Origin: CAG-791 sp000431495
GTDB taxonomy: Bacteria; Bacillota; Clostridia; Lachnospirales; Lachnospiraceae
Length of the DNA stretch: 64,000 nucleotides
Strand: one strand, 5' to 3'
Assembly (NCBI GenBank): GCA_052117605.1
Contig: JBQKIT010000016.1
Each line of letters begins with the position of its first letter. Position 1 is the first letter of the stretch. Positions 8,199 to 17,817 of this stretch are shown here, in pieces. The notes under the pieces are model-generated. The model did no database searches, had not been told where the DNA came from, and saw only the letters and a program-made list of their open reading frames with translations. Made by a program: the position numbers and the translations under genes.

Positions 8199-9221
8199 GT
8201 GAGCCTTGACGGAAATAAGATGAATAAAGAATGTGATATTTCAATTATTGTTGCGGTTTTTAATCATGAAAAATATATTACACAAGCAATTGATAGCATA
8301 CTAATGCAAAAGACGGAATACTCTTATGAAGTATTGATTGGGGAAGATTGTTCTACTGATTTGAGTAGAGAAGTTTTGGCGAGGATGGAACCTGATCTCC
8401 CTTCTAACTTTCATATTTTCTATCGAGAACGCAATTATGGCGCTAAACAGAATTTTGAAGATCTTTATATGCGAATGAATGGCAAGTATTATATTGTTTT
8501 GGAGGGAGATGATTACTGGACTTATGAGTACAAATTGCAAGAGGAATGCGATTTTTTGGAAAAGCATCCTGAGTATTTGGCTGTAGCGCATAATACAATG
8601 GTGGTTGGAATAGATGACCAACCAATACCGTTCCATTATCCGGAATGTCATAAAGTTGAATATAATATTCAAGATTTTGTAAATGGAAAATTGCCGGGAC
8701 AAACGACTACTATATTGTCCAGAAATTATTATAAAAACAAACTTTTTGATTTTGATCTAGATGTACATGGAACACAGCCAGGAGATCGTGTAAGAGCCTT
8801 TTTACTCGCCGCTAACGGGAAAGTATATTGCATCCAAAAAAAATGGAGTGCATATCGCTTTGTTCCATATGCAGGAAGTAGTTTTTCAGCCACTCACACG
8901 GATTCAAAAGGTGATATGCTTTGCTTTGTTCGATATTTATTTATATATGCTCAAAAGCACGATGTATCTGTTGAAGTAAAAAAAACAATTGAGAAATTAT
9001 ATGCTTGGTACCTTTTTCGAGCAGTTTTAAAAGAATCAAGTACATTAAAAAAAAATGAAGAGAAGCACTTTTTGGAGAGAAGTCCTAATATCAAAGGAGA
9101 TTTTCTTTATATATTATATAGAATTATTACTCTTCCAAATGATAAAATCAAATTTTGGATTCGAAGTGAAGAAGATTGTAAAGAAAAAAAAAGAATTATA
9201 TCATTGATGGATAAAAAATGA
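8199..9221 (+). CDS. Glycosyltransferase family 2
   Basis: A 340-residue GT-A inverting glycosyltransferase. The N-terminal half has the GT2 pattern: ISIIVAVFNHEKYI, then EDCSTD (nucleotide-sugar site) and EGDDYW (acidic metal site, about residues 104-109). The C-terminal part is unlike any domain I recognise and probably sets acceptor choice. I keep GTG 8199 because AGGAG lies eight bases upstream; ATG 8220 is the alternative. It opens a visibly AT-rich block (8199-15109) with A-rich codon use, unlike the flanking genes, suggesting acquired DNA. Cytoplasmic, working on the lipid-linked repeat unit. Confidence 0.9.
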   Translation: MSLDGNKMNKECDISIIVAVFNHEKYITQAIDSILMQKTEYSYEVLIGEDCSTDLSREVLARMEPDLPSNFHIFYRERNYGAKQNFEDLYMRMNGKYYIVLEGDDYWTYEYKLQEECDFLEKHPEYLAVAHNTMVVGIDDQPIPFHYPECHKVEYNIQDFVNGKLPGQTTTILSRNYYKNKLFDFDLDVHGTQPGDRVRAFLLAANGKVYCIQKKWSAYRFVPYAGSSFSATHTDSKGDMLCFVRYLFIYAQKHDVSVEVKKTIEKLYAWYLFRAVLKESSTLKKNEEKHFLERSPNIKGDFLYILYRIITLPNDKIKFWIRSEEDCKEKKRIISLMDKK

Positions 9222-9234
9222 GATAAGGCGTGAT

Positions 9235-10107
9235 ATGTACAAAATAGGTGTTGTGATTGTTCATTATAAAACAGTAGAAGATACATTGTCCTGTATCACC
9301 AGTCTTTTTCAAAATGTAAAAGATATTGCAAAGGTATGTGTGACAGTCGTTTTTAATGAAGAAAACAAAAATAGCAGTTTTTTTTATTTGAAAGAGAAAC
9401 TTCAAAATTATGAGAACATATTTTTAATAGAAACACATAAAAATTTGGGCTATGCGCGTGGATGCAACGAAGGAATTGAATTCCTAAGAAGCAAGAAAAG
9501 ATGCGACTTTGTAATTGCAATGAATAATGATATTCTTGTTCAACAGAAAGATCTCATTTCATGTTTACAAATATTATATGAGAAATATCATTACGCTATT
9601 GCCGGTCCAGAAATACTTGATTTAAATGGCGATATTACACCGAATTATCCAATAAAGAATTATGGCATTTTTCGATTACGTGTTGGGCAAGTGGCGATTG
9701 GATTGCGGTATATTGCCTCATTTTTACATGCGGATCTTCTGATCTCTTATGTTTTAAGCCTTAGACATAATAGAAATGTCAAGCAAGAGTATGCGAATAA
9801 AGATATTATTGATATTCCATTACAGGGATGTTTTCTGATTTTTTCACCAGAATATTTTAAACAGTATAATGGATTTTGCAAAGATACATTCTTGTATTTG
9901 GAAGAGGATATCCTGTTTCTTCGGTGTCAAAGAAAGTCTCTTAGGACTGTTTATTCTCCGTCACTACAAATCACGCACATAGGAGGGGCGTCCACTGATC
10001 AAAAAGATAAGAATGCTGTTCAAAAAAGAAGAAATAAATATAAAGCAATGCTATCATCAACGAATGTTTTAATTCATGAAATAATAGAAAACGGAAGAAA
10101 AACATGA
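9235..10107 (+). CDS. Glycosyltransferase family 2 (rhamnosyltransferase-like)
   Basis: A 290-residue GT2 enzyme of the WbbL/rhamnosyltransferase-like subgroup. It shows VVIVHYKTVEDT at the N-terminus, NLGYARGCNEG, the nucleotide-sugar/metal segment AMNNDILV (about residues 98-105), a GCFLIF strand and an EEDI acidic pair near residue 221 that would hold the catalytic base. It starts 14 bases after the previous stop with AAGGCG upstream, and overlaps the next gene by four bases (ATGA), so the genes are translationally coupled. AT-rich like its neighbours. The donor sugar is not determined. Confidence 0.9.
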   Translation: MYKIGVVIVHYKTVEDTLSCITSLFQNVKDIAKVCVTVVFNEENKNSSFFYLKEKLQNYENIFLIETHKNLGYARGCNEGIEFLRSKKRCDFVIAMNNDILVQQKDLISCLQILYEKYHYAIAGPEILDLNGDITPNYPIKNYGIFRLRVGQVAIGLRYIASFLHADLLISYVLSLRHNRNVKQEYANKDIIDIPLQGCFLIFSPEYFKQYNGFCKDTFLYLEEDILFLRCQRKSLRTVYSPSLQITHIGGASTDQKDKNAVQKRRNKYKAMLSSTNVLIHEIIENGRKT

Positions 10108-11321
10108 ATATTGCGATTATTAATACTACAGCAAACAAAAAAAGTACTGGTAAAATTGCTTACGGAATGTATGAAAAGTTACTTGAAAATGGAAACCAGG
10201 TTTTTTTATATTACGGACGAAATTCATTTGAGAAAAATGATAATCATGTTATTAGAATAACTGGAAAACTGGGCGTTTTGATCCATGGATTGTTGGCGAG
10301 AATAACTGGGCTCAATGGGTATTTTTCAACATTTCAAACGCTCCGATTGATTTATTTGTTAAGAAAACAAAAACCTGACGTGGTACAACTTTATAATTTG
10401 CATGGATATTTTGTTAATATTAATCTTTTGCTTTCTTTTTTAAAGAAAAAACGTATAACAACGGTGTATTCTATGTTGGATGAGTTTCCTTATTTGGGAA
10501 GATGCTGCTATTCTTTTAATTGTAACTTATTTATGAATGGCTGTTCGACATGTAAATTTCCTAAAAAAGAATACCCTGCTACATGGCTTTTTAGAAATTC
10601 ACGTAAATTTGTCCGAGATAAAAAGAAAATATATGATTCATTTGACAATCTCTGTTTCACAGCACCTGCTTGGGTAGTGCAAAGGGCCCGAAAGTCATAT
10701 CTATTGAGTGATAAAAAACTTTTTGTTGTTGATGAATATGTAGAAACGGATAAATTGTTCTTTCCGAGAAAAAAATATCAATATATCACTACGCAGTTAC
10801 TTCAAAGTAAGAAAAAAATTATTTTGACAGTTGCTCCTTATTCAGATGATAGAAAAGGCGGAAAGTATTTTCTGGAGTTAGCAAGAAGACTGCTGCAACA
10901 TAATGAATATCAATTTATTTATGTTGGAATGAATGTGAACGATGTGAATATTCCGGATAATTGTATATCAATTGGATATATTAGCGATCAAAAAGAATTA
11001 GCAGAATACTATTCAATAGCTGATGTCTTTGTATGCACCAGTTTGGCTGATACAATGCCAAATGTCTGCTTGGATGCCCTTTCCTCAGGCACACCAGTTA
11101 TTGGGTTCAATAATACTGGTATTCCATATACTGCAGATAAACCGTACGGAGTATTTGTAGAAAATGAAAACGTGAATGAGTTATGTAATGCTGTTTTATG
11201 TGTGGAAAAAAAGGATGATGAATTGATCTCAAGTTGTAGAAAGTATGCCCTGACGCGTTATTCACCTGAAATATATTATAACAAAATGATAACTATATAT
11301 AACACAATGAAATCTTTATAA
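10104..11321 (+). CDS. Glycosyltransferase family 4 with cysteine insertion
   Basis: A 405-residue GT-B retaining glycosyltransferase. The C-terminal Rossmann domain shows ILTVAPYSDDRKGG, then CTSLADTMPNVCLDALSSGTPV (the E-x7-E-like donor region, with Asp in place of the usual second Glu) and GFNNTGIPYT. The N-terminal domain carries a cysteine-rich insertion near residues 134-153 (GRCCYSFNC, GCSTC) that is known in a GT4 subgroup and may bind a metal. The ATG overlaps the preceding stop. Part of the AT-rich operon; probably adds one sugar to the lipid-linked repeat. Confidence 0.9.
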   Translation: MNIAIINTTANKKSTGKIAYGMYEKLLENGNQVFLYYGRNSFEKNDNHVIRITGKLGVLIHGLLARITGLNGYFSTFQTLRLIYLLRKQKPDVVQLYNLHGYFVNINLLLSFLKKKRITTVYSMLDEFPYLGRCCYSFNCNLFMNGCSTCKFPKKEYPATWLFRNSRKFVRDKKKIYDSFDNLCFTAPAWVVQRARKSYLLSDKKLFVVDEYVETDKLFFPRKKYQYITTQLLQSKKKIILTVAPYSDDRKGGKYFLELARRLLQHNEYQFIYVGMNVNDVNIPDNCISIGYISDQKELAEYYSIADVFVCTSLADTMPNVCLDALSSGTPVIGFNNTGIPYTADKPYGVFVENENVNELCNAVLCVEKKDDELISSCRKYALTRYSPEIYYNKMITIYNTMKSL

Positions 11322-11337
11322 TTATGAGGATATTCGA

Positions 11338-12495
11338 ATGAATATAGTTCATATTTGCCTGTGCGGTGCAACTACAGATGGCTTTTTGTATCAGGAGAAT
11401 CTGCTTGCTAAATTTCACAAAAAGATGGGACATGTTGTTACGTTGATTACATCTCAATGGATTATAGGTGATGATGGGAAATTAACAACTACCTGTAAAA
11501 CAGATTATTATAATACTGATGGGGTGAGAGTTATCAGAATTCCTATTCTGATTGGAACAATAGACACAAGATTGAAAGTATATCCAACACTTATACATGT
11601 GGTGAGGGAAGTAAAACCAGATCTTTTATTTATCCATGCTTGTCAATTTTTAGATATATGTCGTTTGGCATGTTATCTAAAGAAAAATCCAAAGATAAGG
11701 GTATATGTAGATAATCATGCTGATTATTCCAACAGTGCCAAAGGTTGGGTGTCTAAAAATATTTTGCATCGCGTTATATGGAAATATTGTGCTAATAAAA
11801 TAAATCCATATGTGACGACTTTTTGGGGAGTGATGCCGGCAAGAGTTGATTTTTTAATTGATTTGTATGACCTACCTCGGGAAAAATGTAAACTTCTGGT
11901 TATGGGGGCTGATGATGATTTAGCCAATTGGGCACATAAGAAAAATTGTGAAGAGAGTTTGCGTGAAAAATATCATATAGACAAGAATGATTTTTTGATT
12001 GTTACTGGGGGTAAAATTGATCAATGGAAAACACAAACGCTTCTTTTAATGCAGGCTATACTCCAGTACAAAGCACATAATATTAAACTGATCGTTTTTG
12101 GCTCTGTTATTGATGGATTAAAAAAGCGGGTGGATGATCTGACGGATGGAGTGAGAGTTCAATTTATTGGCTGGCAGTCTTCAGAGGAGTCATATAGACT
12201 TTTTGATATCGCTGATTTGGCTGTTTTCCCGGGGAGACATTCGGTATACTGGGAACAGGCCACCGGTCAAGGGATTCCTATGATTGTTAAGAATTGGGAA
12301 GGAACCCATCATGTTGATTTGGGTGGGAACGTTTTCTTTTTATATCACGATTCGGTGAGTGAAATTTCTAATGCAATTTCTGATATTTTAGAGAATGATA
12401 AAAAGAAGTATCGAGAAATGAAACAAGTGGCTTGTACAGAAGGTCCAAAAGTTTTTCGATATAGTTTTATTGCAAAAAGAAGTATAGATGTTTAA
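11338..12495 (+). CDS. Glycosyltransferase, GT-B fold (GT4-like)
   Basis: A 385-residue GT-B protein: N-terminal MNIVHICLCGATTDG with the acceptor-side loop, a mid-protein ILHRVIWKYC helix, and a C-terminal donor domain with GGKIDQWKTQTLLLMQA and the segment AVFPGRHSVYWEQATGQGIPM that replaces the common GT4 motif. The Glu that binds the donor ribose is plausibly the one in YWEQA. A good GAGG site lies nine bases before ATG 11338. It ends 55 bases before the RffA-type aminotransferase. The donor is unknown. Confidence 0.85.
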   Translation: MNIVHICLCGATTDGFLYQENLLAKFHKKMGHVVTLITSQWIIGDDGKLTTTCKTDYYNTDGVRVIRIPILIGTIDTRLKVYPTLIHVVREVKPDLLFIHACQFLDICRLACYLKKNPKIRVYVDNHADYSNSAKGWVSKNILHRVIWKYCANKINPYVTTFWGVMPARVDFLIDLYDLPREKCKLLVMGADDDLANWAHKKNCEESLREKYHIDKNDFLIVTGGKIDQWKTQTLLLMQAILQYKAHNIKLIVFGSVIDGLKKRVDDLTDGVRVQFIGWQSSEESYRLFDIADLAVFPGRHSVYWEQATGQGIPMIVKNWEGTHHVDLGGNVFFLYHDSVSEISNAISDILENDKKKYREMKQVACTEGPKVFRYSFIAKRSIDV

Positions 12496-12550
12496 TCTGG
12501 TCGTATTTTTAGATACTATTTAGGCTGAATTATAGAAAAGAGGAATGAAT

Positions 12551-13678
12551 ATGATCCCATTTAATGTTCCGCCTTGCGTTGGCAATGAAATACAATATGT
12601 ACAAGAAGCAATTAATTCGCATAAGATATGTGGCGATGGGAAATTCACGCATATGTGCAATACTTGGATAGAAAATAGATTTCATGTGCAAAAGGCATTA
12701 CTAACTACGAGCGGAACGACGGCTTTAGATATGGCTTCTTTATTATGTGATTTCCGACCTGGAGATGAAGTCATTTTGCCAAGTTTTACGTTTTCTAGTA
12801 CAGCCACATCTGCTGTGTTAGCCGGTGCTCGGCTTGTTTTTGTTGATATTCGCCCGGATACCATGAATATTGATGAAAAAAAAATCAGACATGCCATTAC
12901 AAATCGGACAAAAGCCATCATTGCGGTTCATTATGCTGGAATATCATGTGCAATGGATGAAATACTCTCTATAGCAAAGGAATATGGATTGATGGTAATA
13001 GAGGATGCCGCACAGGGCGTGATGAGTACTTATAAAGGAAAAGCTCTGGGAACATTTGGCACTTTTGGCTGTTATTCATTTCATGAAACAAAGAATTATT
13101 CAATGGGGGAAGGAGGTGCATTACTTATTAATGAGAATAAATACAATGAAAGAGCTGAAATCTTGCGTGAGAAGGGAACAAACAGAGCTAAATTTTTCCG
13201 CGGTCAAGTAGATAAATATACCTGGGTAGATTTTGGAGATAGTTACCTGCCAAGTGAATTAAATGCTGCTTATTTATGGGCTCAGCTCGAAAAAGCAGAT
13301 CTTATCAATGATTACAGAATGAATTGTTGGAATACTTATCATGAGGCTTTTCAACCCCTGAGAAATTTGCATAAAGTTGAACTTCCATATGTTCCGGATG
13401 AATGTAGCCATAATGCGCATATGTATTACCTTAAAACAAAAAGCCTAAAAGAACGAACAGAATTAATCAAATATTTAAAATCAAAAGACATTTTAGCTGT
13501 ATTCCATTATATTCCGCTCCATTCTGCACCCGCTGGTTTAAAGTACGGACGATTTGATGGAGTTGATATTTATACAACCAGGGAAAGTGAAAAATTGCTT
13601 AGGCTTCCCCTATATTATGGACTAACTCCGGACGACCAGGACAAAGTGATTGATGCAGTTAAAGCTTTTTATAATTAA
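12551..13678 (+). CDS. rffA: dTDP-4-amino-4,6-dideoxygalactose transaminase (RffA/WecE type)
   Basis: A 375-residue PLP aminotransferase of the DegT family that converts dTDP-4-keto-6-deoxyglucose to dTDP-4-amino-4,6-dideoxygalactose (the TDP-Fuc4N route) with glutamate as amino donor. It begins MIPFNVPPCVGNE, characteristic of the RffA/WecE subgroup. It has TTSGTTALDMA, VIEDAAQG (Asp for the pyridine nitrogen) and FHETKNYSMGEGG, whose Lys forms the Schiff base. ATG 12551 is preferred over ATG 12545 because GAGG lies seven bases before it. Placement among glycosyltransferases suggests the repeat contains a 4-amino-4,6-dideoxyhexose. The rmlA/rmlB genes needed for the precursor are not in the window. 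Confidence 0.92.
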   Translation: MIPFNVPPCVGNEIQYVQEAINSHKICGDGKFTHMCNTWIENRFHVQKALLTTSGTTALDMASLLCDFRPGDEVILPSFTFSSTATSAVLAGARLVFVDIRPDTMNIDEKKIRHAITNRTKAIIAVHYAGISCAMDEILSIAKEYGLMVIEDAAQGVMSTYKGKALGTFGTFGCYSFHETKNYSMGEGGALLINENKYNERAEILREKGTNRAKFFRGQVDKYTWVDFGDSYLPSELNAAYLWAQLEKADLINDYRMNCWNTYHEAFQPLRNLHKVELPYVPDECSHNAHMYYLKTKSLKERTELIKYLKSKDILAVFHYIPLHSAPAGLKYGRFDGVDIYTTRESEKLLRLPLYYGLTPDDQDKVIDAVKAFYN

Positions 13679-13687
13679 AGATATATT

Positions 13688-15109
13688 ATGAAAATTGTAA
13701 ATAAAAATTGCAATGCAAGTGATAATCATATTCGGTGTATTAGTTTGAATTTTAAGGTAGATCTTTTCCTTTATACTTGTATTATTGTTCATAGCACAGT
13801 GTTTATTTTGAAACATTATTGCTGGGAACATAGTTTCATTGTTTATGCTGGATTTATTATTATTGGTTTGCTTTCTTTTTGTGGTGCTGTCCGTGAAAAA
13901 CAATGTATTTCTATAAAAAAAATAGTTTATATCTTTTCATACATATTTTTCTTTTTGGCTCCATGGCAGCAATATAGTGAAGGATCAAGGCCAATGTGGC
14001 CGGGCGTTTATTTACATTATTCTGACCGATTGTATTTAAAGGCAAATATGGTAATTGGTTTGTTCCTAGTTTTCTTTCTACTCACATCTGTATTATATGA
14101 AAAAAAGACAACAGATTTAGCACGAAGTACACATGCTTTTTTGCTGAGTACACTGACTATTAGAGCAAGGTGCATTCTTACCATTGCTTCTATTGGTGTA
14201 CTTTTTTTATTATTGTTTAGTGGAAATCTTGAGGGACACGGAGTACTTGTCAGTAATGAGAATGTTAATTTCCAATTGTTAAGCATGCTGCGATTCATTC
14301 CAGGATATGCACTTTTGATGTATGGGACTGTCTATAATAGAAATAATCCAGTGGATAGGATTAAAAGCATCTTTCAACATAAGGAAACTTTATTGATTCT
14401 CACTTGTTTTTTTATCATTTATAATCCTCTGTACGGATGGTCCAGCAGAATGAAATGGATGATTCCGTTTACTATTATACTTGCGATGGTGTTTTTTGAT
14501 TGTAAATTAAATTCACTATTGTTTTTTATAATGTATTTTGTATTGGTGATTCTATTTACGTCTTTGAAACAAGTGACATTATCGTCGATGGACTGGCATG
14601 TTTTCTTCGAAAATATTAATCTGAATTACTATGATTATGATGCATATCAATTATTAATGACAGTTATATCATATACAGATGAGATCGGAATAACATATGG
14701 GAAAAATCTTTTGACCGCATTGGCATTTATAATGCCAAGGAGTATCTGGACTGGGAAAATGGATGCAACAGGTTCTTTGGCTATTACTTTTTATGGATCA
14801 TCGGAATGGAATGTCAGTGCTCCTCTTGTTTCGGAACTTTATTTTTCTGGAAAATGGATAGCATGTATCATTGGGGCGATTGTTTTGGCTATTCTTTTCT
14901 CCATTATAGATAGGTGGTGCAGGTCAAATTCGATTATCAAACGTGGTGTTTTTTGTGTTTTTTCTGGCGAGATTTTGTACATTTGCCGAGGGGCTTTGCT
15001 CCCAACCCTCTCATTTACGTTGGGTATGCTGCTTCCTTTATTCTTTTTTCGCATTGTCTTTATAATGTTGGATATTTTTAATGCTTTAAGAAATGATAGA
15101 AATGTTTAA
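13688..15109 (+). CDS. Wzy-like oligosaccharide repeat-unit polymerase
   Basis: A 473-residue protein with about eleven hydrophobic segments, a periplasm-facing hydrophilic stretch around SSMDWHVFFENINLNYYDYD, and the late segment AFIMPRSIWTGKMDATGS followed by NVSAPLVSELYFSG. This is typical of oligosaccharide repeat-unit polymerases (Wzy/O-antigen polymerase family). The enzyme would join flipped units at the outer face of the membrane. Ten bases separate it from the aminotransferase gene; its ribosome site is weak. AT-rich like its upstream neighbours. A second, different polymerase-like gene lies at 33867. Confidence 0.82.
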   Translation: MKIVNKNCNASDNHIRCISLNFKVDLFLYTCIIVHSTVFILKHYCWEHSFIVYAGFIIIGLLSFCGAVREKQCISIKKIVYIFSYIFFFLAPWQQYSEGSRPMWPGVYLHYSDRLYLKANMVIGLFLVFFLLTSVLYEKKTTDLARSTHAFLLSTLTIRARCILTIASIGVLFLLLFSGNLEGHGVLVSNENVNFQLLSMLRFIPGYALLMYGTVYNRNNPVDRIKSIFQHKETLLILTCFFIIYNPLYGWSSRMKWMIPFTIILAMVFFDCKLNSLLFFIMYFVLVILFTSLKQVTLSSMDWHVFFENINLNYYDYDAYQLLMTVISYTDEIGITYGKNLLTALAFIMPRSIWTGKMDATGSLAITFYGSSEWNVSAPLVSELYFSGKWIACIIGAIVLAILFSIIDRWCRSNSIIKRGVFCVFSGEILYICRGALLPTLSFTLGMLLPLFFFRIVFIMLDIFNALRNDRNV

Positions 15110-15136
15110 GATATGATTGTCACCTGAGGATTAATT

Positions 15137-16252
15137 ATGGATAAAAAAATTTTAGTTACTCGTTCTTCTATTGCCTCATTGGATGAATATGTCGACGAAA
15201 TCAGGGATATCTGGGATACACACTGGATGACCAATATGGGAGTGAAACATAAAGAACTCCAAGAAAAGCTGAAGAAATATCTGGGCGTGGATCAGATTGA
15301 TCTTTTTACCAACGGCCATATGGCCTTGGAACTGTCGCTACAGGCGATGAACTTTCCCAGAGGAGGAGAGATCATTACAACGCCGTTTACCTTTGCTTCA
15401 ACGACGCACGCCATTGTCCGGAATGGGTTGATACCGGTGTTCTGCGATATCGATCCGGTTGATTTTACAATGGATGCTACGAAGATTGAACCTTTGATTA
15501 CTGACAGGACAGTTGCCATTATGCCGGTGCATGTTTATGGCAATGTCTGTCAGGTGGAGGAGATTCAGAAGATTGCTAATCGGTATGGACTAAAAGTGAT
15601 TTACGATGCAGCACATGCATTTGGCGTGACTTATAAAGGAAAGGGAATTGCATCATTTGGAGATGTATCTTGTTTTAGCTTTCATGCGACGAAGGTATTC
15701 AATACCATTGAGGGCGGCGCGGCTTGCTTCCGTGATGAGGAATATGGCTTGAAGCTATATCGTCTGAAGAATTTTGGCATTCGTGGGCCGGAGACGGTAG
15801 ATGGTGTTGGCGCGAATGCGAAAATGAATGAGTTCTGCGCAGCGATGGGACTTTGCAATCTGCGTCATCTGGATGAAGAAATCCAGAAACGCGAGAAGGT
15901 GACAGCGAGATATCGCAAGGAGTTGAAAAATGTGCCGGGGGTGCAGCTTAATGTACTTCAGGAAAATGTTAAACGAAATTATGCATATTTTCCGATTGTG
16001 ATCGATGAAAGGAAATTCGGTGCAACGCGCAACGAAGTCTTTGAGGTGTTGGAACAGAATGGAATTGGAGCAAGAAAGTATTTTTATCCGTTGACGAATA
16101 CCTTCGAATGCTATCATGGGAAGTTTGACCCTCAGAAGACACCAGTGGCACTTCATATCAGCAAGAGAGTTCTGACACTTCCATTGTATGCAGACCTTGC
16201 ATTGGATGATGTGGACCGAATATGTTCAGCAATTAGAGAACTGCAAGTGTAG
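15137..16252 (+). CDS. DegT/DnrJ/EryC1/StrS aminotransferase
   Basis: A 371-residue DegT-family PLP enzyme of normal length. Landmarks are LFTNGHMALELSLQAM, TTPFTFASTTHAI, IYDAAHAFG (Asp) and FSFHATKVFNTIEGG, where Lys is the Schiff-base residue. The subgroup is that of dTDP-3-amino or UDP-4-amino sugar transaminases; the exact product is open. It starts at ATG 15137 with GAGG eight bases upstream. Base composition rises here relative to 8199-15109, so this gene may mark the right edge of the AT-rich insert. With rffA it implies two amino sugars, or that one belongs to another glycan. Confidence 0.9.
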   Translation: MDKKILVTRSSIASLDEYVDEIRDIWDTHWMTNMGVKHKELQEKLKKYLGVDQIDLFTNGHMALELSLQAMNFPRGGEIITTPFTFASTTHAIVRNGLIPVFCDIDPVDFTMDATKIEPLITDRTVAIMPVHVYGNVCQVEEIQKIANRYGLKVIYDAAHAFGVTYKGKGIASFGDVSCFSFHATKVFNTIEGGAACFRDEEYGLKLYRLKNFGIRGPETVDGVGANAKMNEFCAAMGLCNLRHLDEEIQKREKVTARYRKELKNVPGVQLNVLQENVKRNYAYFPIVIDERKFGATRNEVFEVLEQNGIGARKYFYPLTNTFECYHGKFDPQKTPVALHISKRVLTLPLYADLALDDVDRICSAIRELQV

Positions 16253-16318
16253 TTTTTGGGACCAGTTGAAAAAAGGAAGTAAAATTTGCAGTTTTTGATG
16301 AAACAGGAGAGAATTCGG

Positions 16319-17815
16319 ATGGGAGTGTCGGATTTTGTGCTTTTTTTCGGAAATCAAATAAGTTATACGTCTGTTCTTTATTATCTTTTTCTTCCTTTCG
16401 TGGTCCTAATGTATTATATGTTCCCGAAGAAGCATCGTTGGATTGTTCTCCTGGTGGCATCAGCATTGTTCTATGTATGGTTGTTTTCAGGACATTGGTG
16501 CATTCTCTTGTTTGCGGCTACTATCCTTATGAGCTGGATGCTTGGCCTTCTGATCGAGACTGTTCGAGGATGCTTGTTACGGATACGTAAAGCAATATTG
16601 GTTGGCAGTCTTTTTGCAGTTTTATCACCCTTACTTATAATGAATATTACGAAAATGGTAATGCCGATAGCAGGGGGCAGGATGGAAGCATTTCATCCGA
16701 TTGTACCGGTTGGCTTATCATTTTATACACTGCAAATTGCTGCATATTTATCCGATGTTTATTCCGGAAAGGTGAATGCACAGCACAACCTGTTGAAATA
16801 TGCGCTTTTTATTTCGTTCTTTCCTCAGATTTTGCAGGGACCTATTCCAAGATATGAAGACTTGTCACATCAGCTGACAGAAGGACAGGAATTTAATCCG
16901 GACAACATACATCACGGTTTCCAGTGTATCCTGTGGGGATTCTTTTTGAAATATATGATTGCAGATAAAGCCGGAATTGTTGTGAACACAGTCTTTGGCA
17001 ATTCCTCTGCTTACAGTGGGCTGTATTATGCGGTTGCCGGTTCTTTATACAGTATACAGTTATACGCAGACTTTCTGGCTTGTACAACCCTTTCAATAGG
17101 CGCAGCGTCTCTATTTGGTATTCAATTGTCCGAGAATTTTTATCATCCTTATTTTGCCAATTCCATTCGAGAATTCTGGAGACGGTGGCATATATCGCTT
17201 TCTACTTGGCTGCGAGATTACATCTACATTCCTCTTGGCGGAAATCGGAAGGGAAAAACACGAAAGTATCTTAATTTGATCATAACTTTTATGATCTCGG
17301 GTTTCTGGCATGGTGGAACTTTGAAATTTCTGTTTTGGGGTGGCCTTCATGGAATATATCAGATTGCAGGGGAAATGACATATGCAATTCGTGATCACAT
17401 CTGGTCGTTGTTGGGCTTGGGATCGGGTTCAAAGTTAAAAGCTGTGTTGCAGGCGATTGCAACCTTCATCCTCGTGACATTGGGATGGATTATTTTCCGG
17501 GCAGATACCTTACAGATGGGGGTACATATGATTTATTCTATCGTATTTGACTTCAATCCTTGGGTGCTATCCGGGAATTATTTGTTTGATCTTGGTTTGT
17601 CACAGAATGAATGGACGGTGCTGATGCTTTCTGTGTTTCTACTTCTTGGTGTCAGTTTGTTGCAGGAAAAGAGCTACAAAATCGGCAAGACCTTGACGGA
17701 ATTAAATGTAGTGTTCCGTTTTGCAATATATCTCGCCGGCATTCTGGTGGTAATGATTTACGGTACTTACGGATTTGGATTTAATGCATCGGACTTTATC
17801 TACAGGGGATTCTGA
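16319..17815 (+). CDS. MBOAT-family membrane O-acyltransferase (DltB/AlgI-like)
   Basis: A 498-residue polytopic protein of the membrane-bound O-acyltransferase family. Family marks are YLFLPFVVLMYYMFPKK near the N-terminus, IVPVGLSFYTLQ, FFPQILQGPIPRY, REFWRRWHISLSTWLRDYIY, IPLGGNRKG, and the histidine-bearing GFWHG and WGGLHG segments that line the catalytic channel. ATG 16319 has AGGAGAG seven bases upstream; an in-frame TTG at 16286 is less likely. It is followed two bases later by an SGNH-like membrane protein, the standard MBOAT partner arrangement (compare AlgI with AlgJ/AlgX, DltB with DltD). Likely O-acetylates a surface glycan. Confidence 0.93.
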   Translation: MGVSDFVLFFGNQISYTSVLYYLFLPFVVLMYYMFPKKHRWIVLLVASALFYVWLFSGHWCILLFAATILMSWMLGLLIETVRGCLLRIRKAILVGSLFAVLSPLLIMNITKMVMPIAGGRMEAFHPIVPVGLSFYTLQIAAYLSDVYSGKVNAQHNLLKYALFISFFPQILQGPIPRYEDLSHQLTEGQEFNPDNIHHGFQCILWGFFLKYMIADKAGIVVNTVFGNSSAYSGLYYAVAGSLYSIQLYADFLACTTLSIGAASLFGIQLSENFYHPYFANSIREFWRRWHISLSTWLRDYIYIPLGGNRKGKTRKYLNLIITFMISGFWHGGTLKFLFWGGLHGIYQIAGEMTYAIRDHIWSLLGLGSGSKLKAVLQAIATFILVTLGWIIFRADTLQMGVHMIYSIVFDFNPWVLSGNYLFDLGLSQNEWTVLMLSVFLLLGVSLLQEKSYKIGKTLTELNVVFRFAIYLAGILVVMIYGTYGFGFNASDFIYRGF

Positions 17816-17817
17816 AC

